Shown piece by piece: positions 42,959-54,648 of a stretch of DNA of 64,000 nucleotides. Within the stretch, counting starts at the first letter, position 1. Each line of letters begins with the position of its first letter. Under the pieces are notes generated by a model. It saw only the letters and a list, made by a program, of their open reading frames with translations. It made no database searches and was not told the origin of the DNA. A program made the translations under genes and the position numbers. The DNA comes from Aspidapion aeneum (lineage: Eukaryota; Arthropoda; Insecta; Coleoptera; Brentidae), in the NCBI GenBank assembly GCA_963576565.1, contig OY755048.1, forward strand, positions 3,850,501 through 3,914,500. The letters are read 5' to 3'.

Positions 42959-44009
42959 AGTAGTAGTAGTAAATTAATATAATATAAAGTTTATAAATAG
43001 TATAAGTGTTATATCTACTTAATTTTTATATTTATTTTTATCAGAATAAATAAATTTGATCGAAGTTGGGCATTGCATGCAAAACGTTTGCAGTTATGTA
43101 GCTGTTTGTATGGCTACGAACGTGTTTTAGTAGTTTTTATGGTCGGTCTGGGCTAGTTTTTTTGTGCTGTCTCAAAAATCGATTTGTATACGGACTGGCT
43201 ATTCGTTTTCCTGATGGAAAATTCAAATAGTTGAATATTTGAATACACTTTACGTCTTTTTATTTTTGGCCGAATTCATTCAGGATTTCAAAGTCTTGTT
43301 AGACAAGCGATCTATCAATTTACCTGGTGTTTTAGTAAAGATCCGATAGGCAAATACCCAAATAATATTAAATACTTTTGAACCATTTAAATTCAGTCAA
43401 TATATTGATTAATATTTATTTATATAGTTTTATAAAAATAGAATATCGATGGCCTAACTGCAATACCCCGTATCTAACATTTTGATAATTTTTAGATTAT
43501 TTGTGATTTAGGCAAAATGAGCTGGCTACAGCTACTGGTGTATAATAATATAAAATATAAGACATATATGCGTGGGAAATCACAAATATAGCGAATATAT
43601 TTTTTTATACCCCATAACCTTATATGTGTTACCTAAACTGTTTTTCGCTTCCCCTGTAAAGTTGCATTTTTTCAGATACGGAATATTGCAGTTAGCCCAT
43701 CGATATATAGAATAGGAGATAGGGGAGACCGGGGCAGGTTGTAAAACGGAGCAAGTTGTAACGCCGATTTTTGTTTCAAAACGGAAAATGGGGCAAACTT
43801 AATTTCTGAACAGATGAATTAAATTTTAAAAAGTTAGTTGGAACACTGATTTGTTTGATTTTGGTTTGCAGAAAAACATGATAAAAACTTGACAGTTTAT
43901 TTTTGTATATGTATTTGTAATAAAGTGTTTTTTATTTATACACACGTTGTAACATGGTAATATTTCTTACTTTCAAAATAAATTAGAAGAGAACTTAAAC
44001 TTTGTTTTT
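42959..44009. other. Intergenic DNA
   Basis: A short (TAG)n run (42956-42972) follows the mariner. Beyond it is A/T-rich DNA with no recognised gene. 43730-43800 (GGGGCAGGTTGTAA...GGAGCAAGTTGTAACG) has inverse similarity to 44995-45160 (TTACAACTTACCCC, GGCGTTGTAAC). The hairpin-ended element therefore seems to sit inside an older repeat with inverted ends. Confidence 0.45.
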
Positions 44010-44959
44010 AGCTCACACTACTACTATACTATAGTAGTGTGAGCTATACTGCCGTGCATAAGCTATAATGCCGTTAACCAACATTTGGACAATTTTCATG
44101 TTTTGGTGCCGTCTTAATCACAACATTATTCTACATCAATTTTTATAAGCAAATCTTCTTTAGCATTTGTGGTTTTCAAGAAACAAATAACTTACATTTG
44201 ACAAGGAGCATCGTTTGTATATTATTTTTCGGGTTTTATGATCAAAAATAGGTAAATTTTATAGGTAGTTAACGGCATTTTAGCTTAAGGACGGCAGTAT
44301 AGTGATCCTAATTTTTTCGAGAAAAAAAAAGTTGCTCCGATTTCAAAAATTTTTATATATCTTTGCGTTTCAGATGATTTTGAAACTTTTTTGTTGCGCC
44401 GTCTGTCTGTCTGTCTGTCTGTATGTCTGTCTGTCTGTAACGACCAACGCGCATAACTCAAAAACCGCTTGTCCGATTTTAATGAAATTTGGTACCTTGG
44501 CTGGATCTTGCGTCGAGATGGTCCCATTTAAAAATGAACAAAATCCACTGAGCACAAGCCAAATAAGAGGGTGGGGGTAGATTTCAAAAATTAGAGTTTA
44601 TGTGAAAATATGGCGTGTGTGATATCAAACGAAAGGTAATTGAGTCTGGAGTTAAACAAAATTAATTTTAGTTTAAGAAAAAGGGTGGGGGGGGTAGATT
44701 AACAAAATGAGAGATTAAGTGAAAATATGGCGTGTGTGTTATCAAACGAAAGGTAATTGGGTCTAGAGTTAAACAAAATATATTTTAGATTTTTTAACAA
44801 AGGGTGGGGGTAGATTTCAAAAATTAGAGTTTAACTTAAAACATGGCTTGTGTGGTATCAAACGATAGGTAATTGAGTTTGGAGTTGAATAAAATCTATT
44901 TAAATTTTTAGTTATATTAGCTCACCCGTACTCTACATCTATAGAACCTAGTGTGAGCT
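44010..44959 (+). mobile_element. Hairpin-ended repeat element, copy 2
   Basis: The left end is a near-perfect palindrome AGCTCACACTACTAC...GTAGTGTGAGCT (44010-44045). The right end is a weaker one, AGCTCACCC...GTGTGAGCT (44919-44959). The interior, after a nested MITE, shows the GTGATCCTAATTTTTTCGAG block, a TCTG run (44400-44438), and three ~110-120 bp units with CAAACGAAAGGTAATTG. It is the reverse orientation of 1121-1875. No coding capacity. Confidence 0.75.
44047..44299. mobile_element. Nested 253-bp MITE with TA duplication
   Basis: Inverted ends TACTGCCGTGCATAAGCTA and (reversed) TACTGCCGTCCTTAAGCTA, extending ~33 bp to GCCGTTAAC, flanked by TA on both sides. The uninterrupted equivalent in copy 1 (1830-1845, reverse strand) reads straight through, which confirms an insertion. 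TA targeting suggests a Tc1/mariner-type transposase. Confidence 0.8.
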
Positions 44960-45529
44960 TAGGTGCCCATATATTGGCAGAGTATTTTATTTGTTACACC
45001 TTGCACGAGATGCTGTTACAACTTACCCCAATCTTGGGGTATGTTGGCGTTGTAACAAAACATCTAAATATTAAATTTGAAGAAAAATACGCAAAACTAA
45101 AAATTATTAGGAATAAATAAAATTTTGCTACAACTTGTGACGCTTTCCCCTTCCTTAAAATTATTGTTTTTCAAGGTTTAAAGTTGAATTTTGCTACAAA
45201 TCCTCTTCATCTAATTTTTGGTTTTCTGCCACGACGCGACGCCGACGTCTCGAAATCGAAAAGTTTCTTGCAATATTTGGCATTATAAAATGCGGAAGTT
45301 TGGAAATAAATACGAGATTGGATCCAATAAGCGATAAATCGGAATTCGAGAATTTTCCTAAGAGATGCGGTAAACGGAAAAAAATCTTGGAATTTTAATG
45401 TAATAACACCGAACTCTTAAATAAAGTCATCTTGACGCCATCAGCCTGCGTCATATGCTGCGTCTGGACCGTCGACCAACGAAAAGAAGGTAGAACATGA
45501 ATGAATGAATTTTTGATAACCGTGAAATT
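44960..45529. other. Intergenic, repeat flank
   Basis: 44995-45160 is the partner of 43730-43800. The remaining sequence, including a 64-codon frame on the minus strand at 45395-45589, shows no domain. Confidence 0.35.
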
Positions 45530-45900
45530 TTCGCCGACACTCAGGCTGCCAGTGTAGATCTTAAACAGGCTTTTGACAGCGTAAATCAAGAAAGAATGAT
45601 GAAGGATATACGTACTTTAGGAATTCCCTAAAAAAACGCTGTAGTAAGAATAATTAACCACTTCTCGGAGCCATTTTGTGTAACTTCAAGAGTAAGAAGG
45701 TGATGCGTTATCTTCATTAGTGTTTAATGTGGGTCTTAAAGCTTCTGTTAGGATAATTGACACAAGCGGATATATTGACAACAAATCATCGCAGATAGCT
45801 GACTACGCGGATGACATTGACGTCAATAGTGGAGATGCAAAATCTTAGACTGAACTTTTAACAGGGCTTGACAGAAGCCCGAAAACGAGGACTAAAAATA
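45530..45900 (+). pseudogene. LINE reverse-transcriptase fragment
   Basis: The plus strand reads VDLKQAFDSVNQERMMKDIR (motif A, 45553-45612). After a stop and frame changes it reads QIADYADDIDVNSGDAKS, with the catalytic YADD near 45797-45808. The spacing between the motifs (~240 nt) fits a non-LTR RT palm. Several stops mean it is a relic. It is a different lineage from the FADD-bearing LINE copies. Confidence 0.75.
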
Positions 45901-46049
45901 AATTAGGTAGCAAGTATAATTAATATCAGGTGATAAGTAAGTATTTATTTCTTCAAACACACTGTGTTTATTGTATTACAATCTTGTTAATAAGACTAAT
46001 AGTCAATTTAATTTTAACTTAATTTACTAGAAAACTTTAATTTAAACTT

Positions 46050-46680
46050 AGGGTTCACTCAGTTCTCCTCGCTTTGCTTCATCTGTTACTCACATTTGTG
46101 TTGTGTTTATAGCATTATTTTGTTTAATATATTTCATATAGTTCACTGGCTCAAACGGCTTTACTCTTTTTAGTTTTTGAATTAGCATAGTATTGTGTGG
46201 AGGCTCAATTGCTTCCACATTCACATGTCGATGTAGTCTATTTTCATGGTTTTTTGCGAACTTTTTTATAGTCTCTGCTACAGTTTCGATATTTAGGTCC
46301 CGATAAAGCTCATTATTTCGAACGTACCAAGGGGCATTCACAATGTTTCTTAATACTTTATTTTGAAATCTCTTTAAAACTAGAATGTAACTCTCTTTAG
46401 TGCAACCCCATAGTTTAATACCATATGTCCATACTGGTTTCAGTATTTGTCTATAAAGCAGTAACTTATTATGAATTGTTAAATTGGACTACTGCCTAAT
46501 ATTAGCCTCCTAATTTTTTCATACCTTATCTCAGTTCTTCTTTTTTTTTCCTAAAATGTACTTTCCAGAGCAATTTGGCATCAAGTGTCATACCGAGATA
46601 TTTTGCCTGATTTGAATAGGCTACGGAAATTTGTAAAATCAACATGAATTGATTTGGTTTCATCAGTAGCAAATCTATAT
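46050..46680 (-). pseudogene. Jockey-like LINE ORF2 C-terminal relic
   Basis: On the minus strand, 46480-46342 reads KLLLYRQILKPVWTYGIKLW and LKRFQNKVLRNI. This continues into an 83-codon frame (46341-46090) beginning with the jockey-type NAPWYVRNNELYRDLNI, then ENRLHRHVN. The family's order (TYGIxLWG, NAPWYVxN, HxNRLxxH) is intact, but the upstream portion is frameshifted and the RT core is absent. The 3' UTR probably extends towards 45950. Confidence 0.8.
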
Positions 46681-47050
46681 CTTTAACATATCTGTGCCTC
46701 GAGCTTCTCCCAGATCGATCGAAATTGGCCGAAATGACGTAATCATTTTATCCCCATTGCCGGAGGGGTCGCGCCGCCTCTCCCTCTTTTTCATACGTAT
46801 CCTGCATCTCTCCCTTTTCTCCATTTTGTCTGATCCTTTCCTGTTTTGCTTTATGCTAGAATTAAAGTAGATCTGCAAAAACGGGCTGGCCCCTTTTTTG
46901 GTTTTCCCTTTTTTTGAATGCCCTAATTGGATTTTTGGGAAAATTGTGTTTGACCATAAATTATAAGAATGGTTAAGTTTCAGGGGTGCTGTAAGCGGGC
47001 GTGCGCGGTAGAATGTAGGTAATCGATGGATTAATGTATTAATTACAGTA
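46681..47050. other. Intergenic
   Basis: A 143-codon minus frame (46675-47106) covers this stretch. It is rich in Arg, Lys and Pro, has no recognisable domain, and overlaps a MITE-like palindrome at its start. I do not call it a gene. Confidence 0.4.
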
Positions 47051-47168
47051 ACGCACCCAGGAATATGTCTTGGGGGGGCCCGAGGCCTCATAATGTCGTA
47101 TTTCATGCTATTTTTTGTGTTTATTCATGAAATATGTGGCCCCGGAGCCCCCCCCCCTGGGTGCGCCA
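47051..47168. repeat. Short inverted-repeat element
   Basis: CGCACCCAGG at 47051 and CCTGGGTGCG at 47156-47165 are inverted ends around ~100 bp with G- and C-runs. It is similar in style to small MITEs, but no convincing target duplication is seen. Confidence 0.5.
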
Positions 47169-48421
47169 TGTTTATTACTATTTCAGTTGTTAGTTTAGTA
47201 GAACTTTTAGTTTATGTTACCTATAATATCTATATAGATGTAATTGTAAATGTATATATTACTAGTTCTGTTACAGTATCAAAATTAATTAAAATCTAAT
47301 TCTAATACAGATACCCATCAGGGTGTAGAACTTGTCAAGTATAAAAAACCTAAATTCTAACACAAATCTTATCACAGTCGAGTATAAAACGACGTACTTT
47401 TATTTTTTTCACAAACAATAATATTTTGCGTTTCAATTCCCCTTAAAAAAAATACCTGCTAGGGATATACATATAATGTGGCTATTTCTTCATCATTTAA
47501 GAATTCCTGTAAACTATAATAAGATTTTGTTTGCAAAAAATTTTTCAATGTTTGTTCGCTTGTTCTGTTGTTCTGTATTCTCAAATTTAAAGGTAGGCAG
47601 TTCCAAATTTTTACTATATTAAAAGTAATGTTTTTTTGTAGGTACGAGAAATGAGGTATATCAGTGTTTAGATTTTCTTTAAGTCTGGTTAGACATACGT
47701 ATGTATTTGAAAAAAGATGTTTAACTTAAATTACACGCAGGGGCGCAATTAGGGGGGGCTTAGCTACTCCAAGGTGAAAATTAGCCCCTCTCCCAATTGA
47801 ACTGAGTATAAAATTAGAACTGACCGACTATGTTGCGCTTATACTTTTGAAACTAACCAAAACTGCAGTGCATTTGGTACCATTTTTGCCGAAAATTTTT
47901 GGTCTGCGGTACCGTTTTTGAAGTGTAAAGTTCTTTAGGCGCGTTTAGCAGTTTTTGTGGGTAGTGAATTGAACTGAGCCGTCAGACTCGGCTATGTAAC
48001 GCTCATTCGGGTGAAGTCGGCTCGAGTCGACTAACTGTGAGAGGAACATGCAGCGAGCGATATGATGATGCAGATGAAGGCCAGTATTATTCATTTCGCC
48101 TTGTTGAAGTTTACACTGCCGCCGTGTGGTCTTAAGTACACACAATTTTTTAAATTATTTTATTTTTCTTTTATATTATTATTTGGTTTTCGGTTTCGGC
48201 ACAATTTTTTTACATTTTGGAACAAAAAAATCCTTCTTAATGCCGTTTTTCCAACAAGTACATTTTTTCACCCAAGTGATTTTTTTAAAATTTTCTCCTT
48301 CGGCGTAGCGTTTTTCTAAAAGTAGCTATTTTTTTAAAACACACTTTTTTACTTTTATCAAAATTTTTTCTAAATTTTCGACTACAGACCCATTTCTCCA
48401 AAAAGTACCTTAGATTTTTTA
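47169..48421. other. Intergenic, nothing recognised
   Basis: A/T-rich. Short frames near 47945-48319 overlap each other on both strands and lack motifs. Confidence 0.35.
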
Positions 48422-49990
48422 AAACAAACACCAATAGCTTGAGAACTTCTATGGCGATGTTAACGATTAGAGCCTCGTTGTGCGTGGAGGACCTAGCTTA
48501 TTAATAAAAAAGAGGTTAAAAAATTTCTCAACATAAGAAAAAGAGATCTTTGATAGCTAGGGTCAAATTCGATTCAGTCCGCCATATTGGATTTCAATAT
48601 AGGGGAAAATTTAAATAGTGTTCTTTAAAGCACAATCGATTTTTACCGTGATAGTTTTTACTTTATTGAAATCGATTCAGTAATAATGAGTTTGCGATGA
48701 ATATAATGCAGGAAAAATGGAAAGGTAATCATATAATCTGTAAAACAACGGTTGGAACAAAAATTAATATTTCGTTAAATTAATAATATTTTGTTGTGCG
48801 CGATAAAGTCTACTACAAATTTAAAAACAAAGTTTGAAACTTTCTCGAAAGATAATAATTCACGAGCCTCTTTTATGGGTCAAGTTTGATTACGTACGGC
48901 CTTTTAGTTGCTACGTGATTACGTGGTTTTAATACCACATATGGACGAAACTTGTCATAGATGGCGCTTCGGCGTCTCAGACAAGACGATGCCAGTGTGC
49001 TTAAACTTTCGAGTGCTCAAGCCAGTCCGCTAGATGGCGTATGAGTAGTTTACTCGCATTGCACCGCCGCGAGTATTTCATATGTAGGAGTTGGTTTTGG
49101 TTAAAATTGGCTTACCTGGGTTTGCTGTTCTCTACTGATGAGTGAAACACACAGAAACGTACGTCTAGAGATGCAACCTTGTGTAAGTAGGAAAACAACC
49201 AAAATCAACTCTTCCCTCTCCTTCTGACACTCGCAAGTTAGGCACTCATACCACGGATCACCTAACAAACTCACACCTTTGTGTGAAGTATAAAATTCGT
49301 TTTGAAGTTTGATTTTGTCCACCTTGGATTTTAATGATTCATTCTTATTATGAGTCTTTTAAATCGATTTAGCAAAATTTACTGTTTACGATGAAATGAA
49401 TGCAGATAGAATTGAGAAGGCAATTGTTAATAATCGGTAACAAAAATGGTTCAACAAAAATCGATTTTTCGAGAACCACGACACTGATTTTAATAATTCC
49501 TACCTCGTTGTATGTAAAAAAATCTTCACAATTTTTGGAACATAAAAATATACGAGCCTCTTAAAGAGTTAAGTTTAATTCTGTCCGTTATTTTGGGTTT
49601 CCAGACGCGGAAAAAAAAGCATCTCTGCTTAAAAGCCTGATCCTTTACCTGCCAAATTTAGTTGGTTCAAACAATGCTATACTTCGAAATTAAGAACAAA
49701 AACTAGTTTTCCGGTTATTTTTGCCCCACCTTGTATATTAGGGGAAGGCGGGCCCCTCGTATCCCCCATGATACATGCTATTAGGTGTTCCGTACTGGCG
49801 GTCTCAATATCGACAAAAAAGACACGGTTATCAAAAAGGAAAAAAATGGTTTTTAAAATAAAAATTTATTTTCCCACAATATAATATTTACACATAAACC
49901 GAGAAGAAAATGGCTTTATAAAATTAAAACGGAAGAACTAACCTAGAAAACGAGGTCGATATTTCGGATTTATCGTTCTTAACGAGATGG
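48422..49990 (+). repeat. Diverged direct repeat, copy A
   Basis: Shares long stretches with 50584-51900: ACCAATAGCTTGAGAACTTCT, CCTCGTTGTGCGTGG, TTCGAGAACCACGA and GTACTGGCGGTCTCAATATC in the same order. It also has internal subrepeats built on TCCGCCAT-TTGGATTTCAA. Copy A has an extra ~400 bp (about 48880-49300) absent from copy B. No coding function is known. Confidence 0.7.
49101..49322 (-). other. Possible decayed exon with splice donor
   Basis: A 73-codon minus frame, with segments DPWYECLTCECQKEREE and VSLISREQQTQ, runs into CCCAGGTAAG, a good splice-donor match, near 49110-49119. It lies within the ~400 bp present only in repeat copy A. The Cys-rich composition is more protein-like than the surroundings. 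I do not recognise the family. It could equally be part of another transposon. Confidence 0.25.
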
Positions 49991-50226
49991 CCTCATAAAA
50001 TCCAAGATGGCGGAAAAAATCAATCAATCAACGCTATCCACTTCAAATATACTAGTTAATTTTTATTTTTAAATTTATAGAAAAGCTCCTCTCCGCAATA
50101 TGCATTAAGGTAAGGATCATTAAAATCGGTTTGGTGGTTACCGAAATAGTATCTTTTGTCTCAACCATTTTTTTTTTGGCTTGCTAATTCTATGTAATCA
50201 TTTTTTCGATAAAATAAAAAGCATCA

Positions 50227-50499
50227 CAAGGGCGGATCCAGAGGTGCTTCTCGGAGGGGGCACTTTAGGTAACATTCTCTGTTGGTAAAAAACGGTTTAT
50301 ATTTTTGTAAGCAGCATTTTATTGAATTAGTGGTTGTAATTTCGATGATAACAACAACAGACACTTTCATGCGCCGCAGGCAAAATTTTAGAATTTTTAT
50401 TAGCAAAAACATTACTTTATACTCATTTTTTGTATATTCAAAAAATTTTCGGGGGGGGGGCAAGTGCCCCTAGTGCCCCCCCTCCTGGATCCGCCACTG
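50227..50499. mobile_element. hAT-type MITE, 273 bp
   Basis: Ends CAAGGGCGGATCCAG and (reversed) CAGTGGCGGATCCAG are flanked by exact 8-bp duplications AAGCATCA at 50219-50226 and 50500-50507. The CAGTGGCG-type end and 8-bp duplication are characteristic of hAT elements. G-runs occur subterminally. No coding. Confidence 0.9.
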
Positions 50500-50583
50500 A
50501 AGCATCATGGTGAGAAACGATTGTTCTTTAAATATTTCAATTGAAAATTTTCCGTCATCTTAAAATCCAATCAAACAATCGTT

Positions 50584-51900
50584 AAAACAAACACCAATAG
50601 CTTGAGAACTTCTAAAGGCATATTAATGAATACTACCTCGTTGTGCGTGGCAGGTCATTTACAAACATTTTAAAAAAGCTTAAAAAATTTCTCAAACAAG
50701 AAAAACAGATCTTTTATAAAGGGTCAAATTCAATATGGTCCGCCATCTTGGATTTCAATATAGTGAAAAATTTCAATAGTTTTCGGTTCAGTAATAATGA
50801 ATTTGCGAAGAAATTAATGCAGACCACACTAACAAGGTAGTCGTATAATAACAACATTATAACATTATAACATTTTTTATAAACGATAAGTCTTTCTACA
50901 AAAACCTTAAATCAATACTATATACAATTTTTAACATAAAAATATTTTTTAAACTTATGTTTTAAGATTTTTTAAAATTATTAAGTGTATGACGACCCCA
51001 TGTATCTGTACATTTGTATGAATATTATGGTAATAAAGATCTATCTAATGTGTAAAACAACGGTTGAAGAAAAACTAATATTAATGAATCTAATTAATGA
51101 TTGATATTTGGTTGTGCGCGATGAAGACATGGTTAAATACAAATTTAAAAAAAAGTTTAAAACTTTTTCGAAAGATAATAATTCACGAGGGTGAAGTTTG
51201 ATTTTGTCTACCTTCTTTGATTTTAAGATGGCTGCAAGTTTTGGGATTGGCCTTTAAAGAGCAATTCATCCCCATTATGATGCTTTTAATCTTATTAAAA
51301 TCGGTTCAGCAAAATTTATTTTTTTACCAGGAAATTAATTTAATTGAGAAGTCAATCGTATATAATCCGCAAAAAAATGGTTCAACAAAAATTGATTTTT
51401 CGAGAACCACGATACTGATCTTAATAATTTTCACCTCGTTGTACGTAAAAAAATCTTGACAATTTTCGAAACATAAAAATAAAGGAGCTTCTTTTATATT
51501 AAGGGTCAAGTTTAAATCTGTCCGCCATTTACGATTTCAAGACGCGGACCAAAAAGTATTTCTGCTTAAGAGCCTGATCCTTTACCTGCCAAATTTAGAT
51601 TGTTGGAATAATCCTATACTTCGGAATTTATAACAAAAACCAGTTTCCCGTACCCTCGTACCCACCTTATAATCCATCCAAGCTTATTAGGTGTTTCGTA
51701 CTGGCGGTCTCAATATCGACAAAAAAGACACACTTATCAAAAAGGAACATTTTTAAAATGCAAAAATGTATTCCCCCATAATATAATATCTAAACATAAA
51801 CCGACACGAAAATGGCTTTTATAAAATTAAAACGGAACTAACCTAGAAAACGCGGTCGATATTTCGTATTTATCCTTCCTAACGAGATGGCCTCGTTACC
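50584..51900 (+). repeat. Diverged direct repeat, copy B
   Basis: Second copy of 48422-49990, offset about 2.16 kb at the left and 1.92 kb at the right because of indels. The hAT MITE lies just ahead of it. A 65-codon frame (50643) and an 80-codon frame (51217) have no motifs. Confidence 0.7.
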
Positions 51901-52029
51901 CCTGTGGCTCTGTGAAATTCACTCCAGCGTACTTATTCCAGTGCCCTCTCTTACCAAAAAATTGGCGCCAGCAGGCACACATACCTGTCCATACAATTTT
52001 ATATTAATGTTCGAAAAAAGTTGACTTTG

Positions 52030-52725
52030 ATGGACATTTTCTACGTTGTCTGACGCCTATTATCCACCTCCTTCGATTCTGACAATCATCTTCTGACAGA
52101 TTTTTTTTGACTCATTGATCTTTGGATTGACTGTTGCCATTCTAGTTTAGGATGCCCTCTTTTTCTGCGCCCTATTGGTTGCCATTCTAGGACCTGCTTT
52201 GGTAATCTTTGTCTTTTAGTGATGTCATCCGTTATGCTTCCCTCGATTCCCATTCTTTTTTTATGATCTTATGTGATCTATTCTAGATATTCTCATTGAC
52301 CTTCTTATTGCATCCATTTCGACACTTTCCATTTTGTTTTGTATTTTTCTGTTACGCGACAAGTCCCTATTCCGTACAACAGCATGCTTTTCACCATTGT
52401 TTTATATATGTTAAATTTTACATACTTTTTTATCTCTCTGCTCCATAAAATACTGTTAAGACATCCAATAACCTTTTTTACTTTTACTATTATTTTTTCC
52501 AGTTCTTTACAGTCTGTTCCTGTCTCATCGAATGTGATGAATGAACCCATAATCATTGCATGGAGATATTGCTTGTCCATTGTCTAGTTCTAACTCACTG
52601 GATTCGTTTCCAATACATAAGTACTGTGTCTTGTCCACGTTCACTGTTAATCCCCACTTTTGGTATTCTTCCATTAACTTTATCATCATATACTCCATGT
52701 CGTCTTTATCATGTTAGAGATAATG
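52030..52725 (-). pseudogene. LINE RT thumb and C-terminal relic
   Basis: The minus strand reads a decayed counterpart of the region after FADD (52720-52560). A 91-codon frame (52580-52305) then has ELEKIIVKVKKVIGCLNSIL, KFNIYKTMVKSMLLYGIGTC and VTEKYK. Further on, to ~52030, come RLPKQVLEW and GRRKRGHPK pieces. It is the same subfamily as 38590-39250 and supplies parts missing there. Stops and frameshifts are present. Confidence 0.8.
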
Positions 52726-53464
52726 ACACTTCTGTGTTTATCAAGACTAGGTAATAGTTATATGAGTAGAAATAGGCATTATTGTTTAACTCATATATAT
52801 ATGGTTGTGTTTAGTTTAGGATATTGCCACTAGGTAGTAGTCGTTTTCGAACAGCTCTTCTGACAGACCGCGTAAACGTCGTATTATTTTGTAACGCTAT
52901 TTTACATTAAAAAAACTGTTACACACGAACTTTAAAAACATAAAGTCAATATCCTCTTCTGTGAAAGGCTTAAAGCCTTCTATGTAACAAAAAAAATAAA
53001 TGTTAATGTGATTGTAGCTACAATAAAAAGAGCAAGGGTATTATTTTAATTATTTTGCGAGTGGAAATGCTAATAATCTTGATTTATCTCAAAAACTACT
53101 TGATTTATCAAAAATGTGTAATAACAAAATTTGTTTGCCTTTAAAAAAGGAGTAAAACAGGCTTAAAAAAATCTATCAATTGGGCGAACATTTTGAAAAA
53201 TGGCGGCCAAACGACCATGAGTTCGACCACGTGACCAACCCTTTTTTATACTCCTATATGTGCCTCACAAAGTCCCCGCAGTCAAACCGAGCGCACATAC
53301 TAGGTCACAAGTGACAGGAGCCAGCGCCTAGACTAACTAGAAAAATGGCAAAAAAATTATAAAATTTCGAGAAGAGGATCAGCGAGGATTAGTTGTGGAA
53401 TGTGGAATTAGTTTCTGGAACCATTTTTATGTAATCTATACTTCATTCAGGCACACTGTGTATG
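52726..53464. other. Intergenic, nothing recognised
   Basis: A/T-rich with no repeat or coding assignment. It ends with the left target copy ATAT (53465-53468) of the gypsy element. Confidence 0.4.
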
Positions 53465-53468
53465 ATAT

Positions 53469-53883
53469 TGTTACGGGTTCACAACGACAAATTAAAACTC
53501 GCAATTGTTGAAAACGATACGTCAATTTATTTCGACAAATTATGTACAAAAAGACGCACTTAAACTTAGTAATAACTTGCTAATAATTCATTACTATAAT
53601 CGGTCTATTAACTTCGTGTTAATCTCACGACCACTACAGCACGTTATCTGTGACTGACTGCCTGGTGCGCGACCCCGGCCCTATATATAGGATTGTCCAT
53701 CTCTCTCGAACTTTCCGGCAGCCTTCGACGTCCGGAAAGTTCTCGCACTACCGCGACCGCAAGCCACAGACAACGCAACTAAAACCTAGACTAAGAATAC
53801 AACCTTAAGATAAATCGACCTAATACTACACTAAACCTAAATAAATTCCAATTATAAAATTTAAATAACTTAAATTTGTAACA
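53469..53883 (-). repeat. 3' LTR of the gypsy element
   Basis: 415 bp, paired with 60118-60532. It carries the TATA box at 53682-53689 in the minus orientation. The termini TGTTAC/GTAACA form a short inverted repeat. Confidence 0.95.
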
Positions 53884-53899
53884 CTATCCTCCTCTTCAG
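53884..53899 (-). promoter_or_regulatory. Polypurine tract
   Basis: On the minus strand GAAGAGGAGGATAG abuts the 3' LTR and overlaps the end of the integrase frame. Confidence 0.7.
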
Positions 53900-54648
53900 G
53901 TTTGATCGTCTCGATCAACATTTCCCAGGTAAGGTTGTAGTCTGTCTAGATGAACAACTTTCATCTTGGACTTCGGGCTTCTCTGGATTCGGTAGACTAC
54001 ATCATTAATTCTCTTAACAACTTTATAAGGCCCTTCCCATGGTGGTGTCAACTTAGGTGATCTTCCTTTCTTGCGTTGAGGATTGTATAGCCAGACTTGA
54101 TCATTCTCTTTGAACCCTGAAGAGTTTGCTTTCAGGTCATATCTCGCTTTCATGCGGTCACTGGCTATTTCTATTCGCTCTCTAACCACTTCATGGATAT
54201 CGTGCAGCTTTTGCCTTAAACGTTCGACATAGTCATTAACCTCTAAGTGTGCTTCTTCAGGTGAACCAAACATGATATCACATGGTAAACGCAGTTCTCT
54301 ACCAAACAGGATACTAGATGGAGTAGCTCCTGTCGTATTGTGAATGGCAGTTCTATAGGCCATCAAAAACAATGGAATATATTGGTCCCAATCTGTTTGG
54401 TGCTCATCAACAACTTTGCAAAGATGTTCCTCTATTGTTTTATTAAATCTTTCAACCATGCCATCTGACTGCGGATGCAAAGCAGTAGTCCGTGTTTTAT
54501 GTATTCCTAAAAGGTCACAGAGATTCTGGAAGAGCTTTGATTCAAAGTTTCTTCCTTGATCTGAATGTAGTTCCAAAGGAATGCCAAATCGGCTGAAAAC
54601 ATCATTTACCAGAACTTCTGCAACTGTAGCGGCCTCTTGGTTAGGCAA
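53896..54648 (-). pseudogene. pol: gypsy integrase, core and C-terminal part
   Basis: 250 codons in a frame different from the upstream pol frame. HSDQGRNFE (catalytic Asp, residue 30) and DGMVERFNKT (catalytic Glu, residue 66) have the D-x35-E spacing of retroviral-type integrases. FLMAYRTAIHNTTGATPSSI follows. The C-terminal domain has WLYNPQRKKG and KLTPPWEGPYKVV, typical of gypsy GPY/F modules, and the end reads MKVVHLDRLQPY. The annotated ATG is only the first Met after the frameshift; coding similarity begins slightly upstream (KFFSKWPEVF). It catalyses strand transfer of the cDNA in intact relatives. Confidence 0.93.

Noticed and set aside
46675..47106. 143-codon minus-strand frame
   Set aside because: Basic, low-information composition, no domain, and it overlaps a small palindromic element.
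53469..53896. Envelope gene downstream of gypsy integrase
   Set aside because: Integrase ends directly at the polypurine tract and LTR, so there is no room for env.
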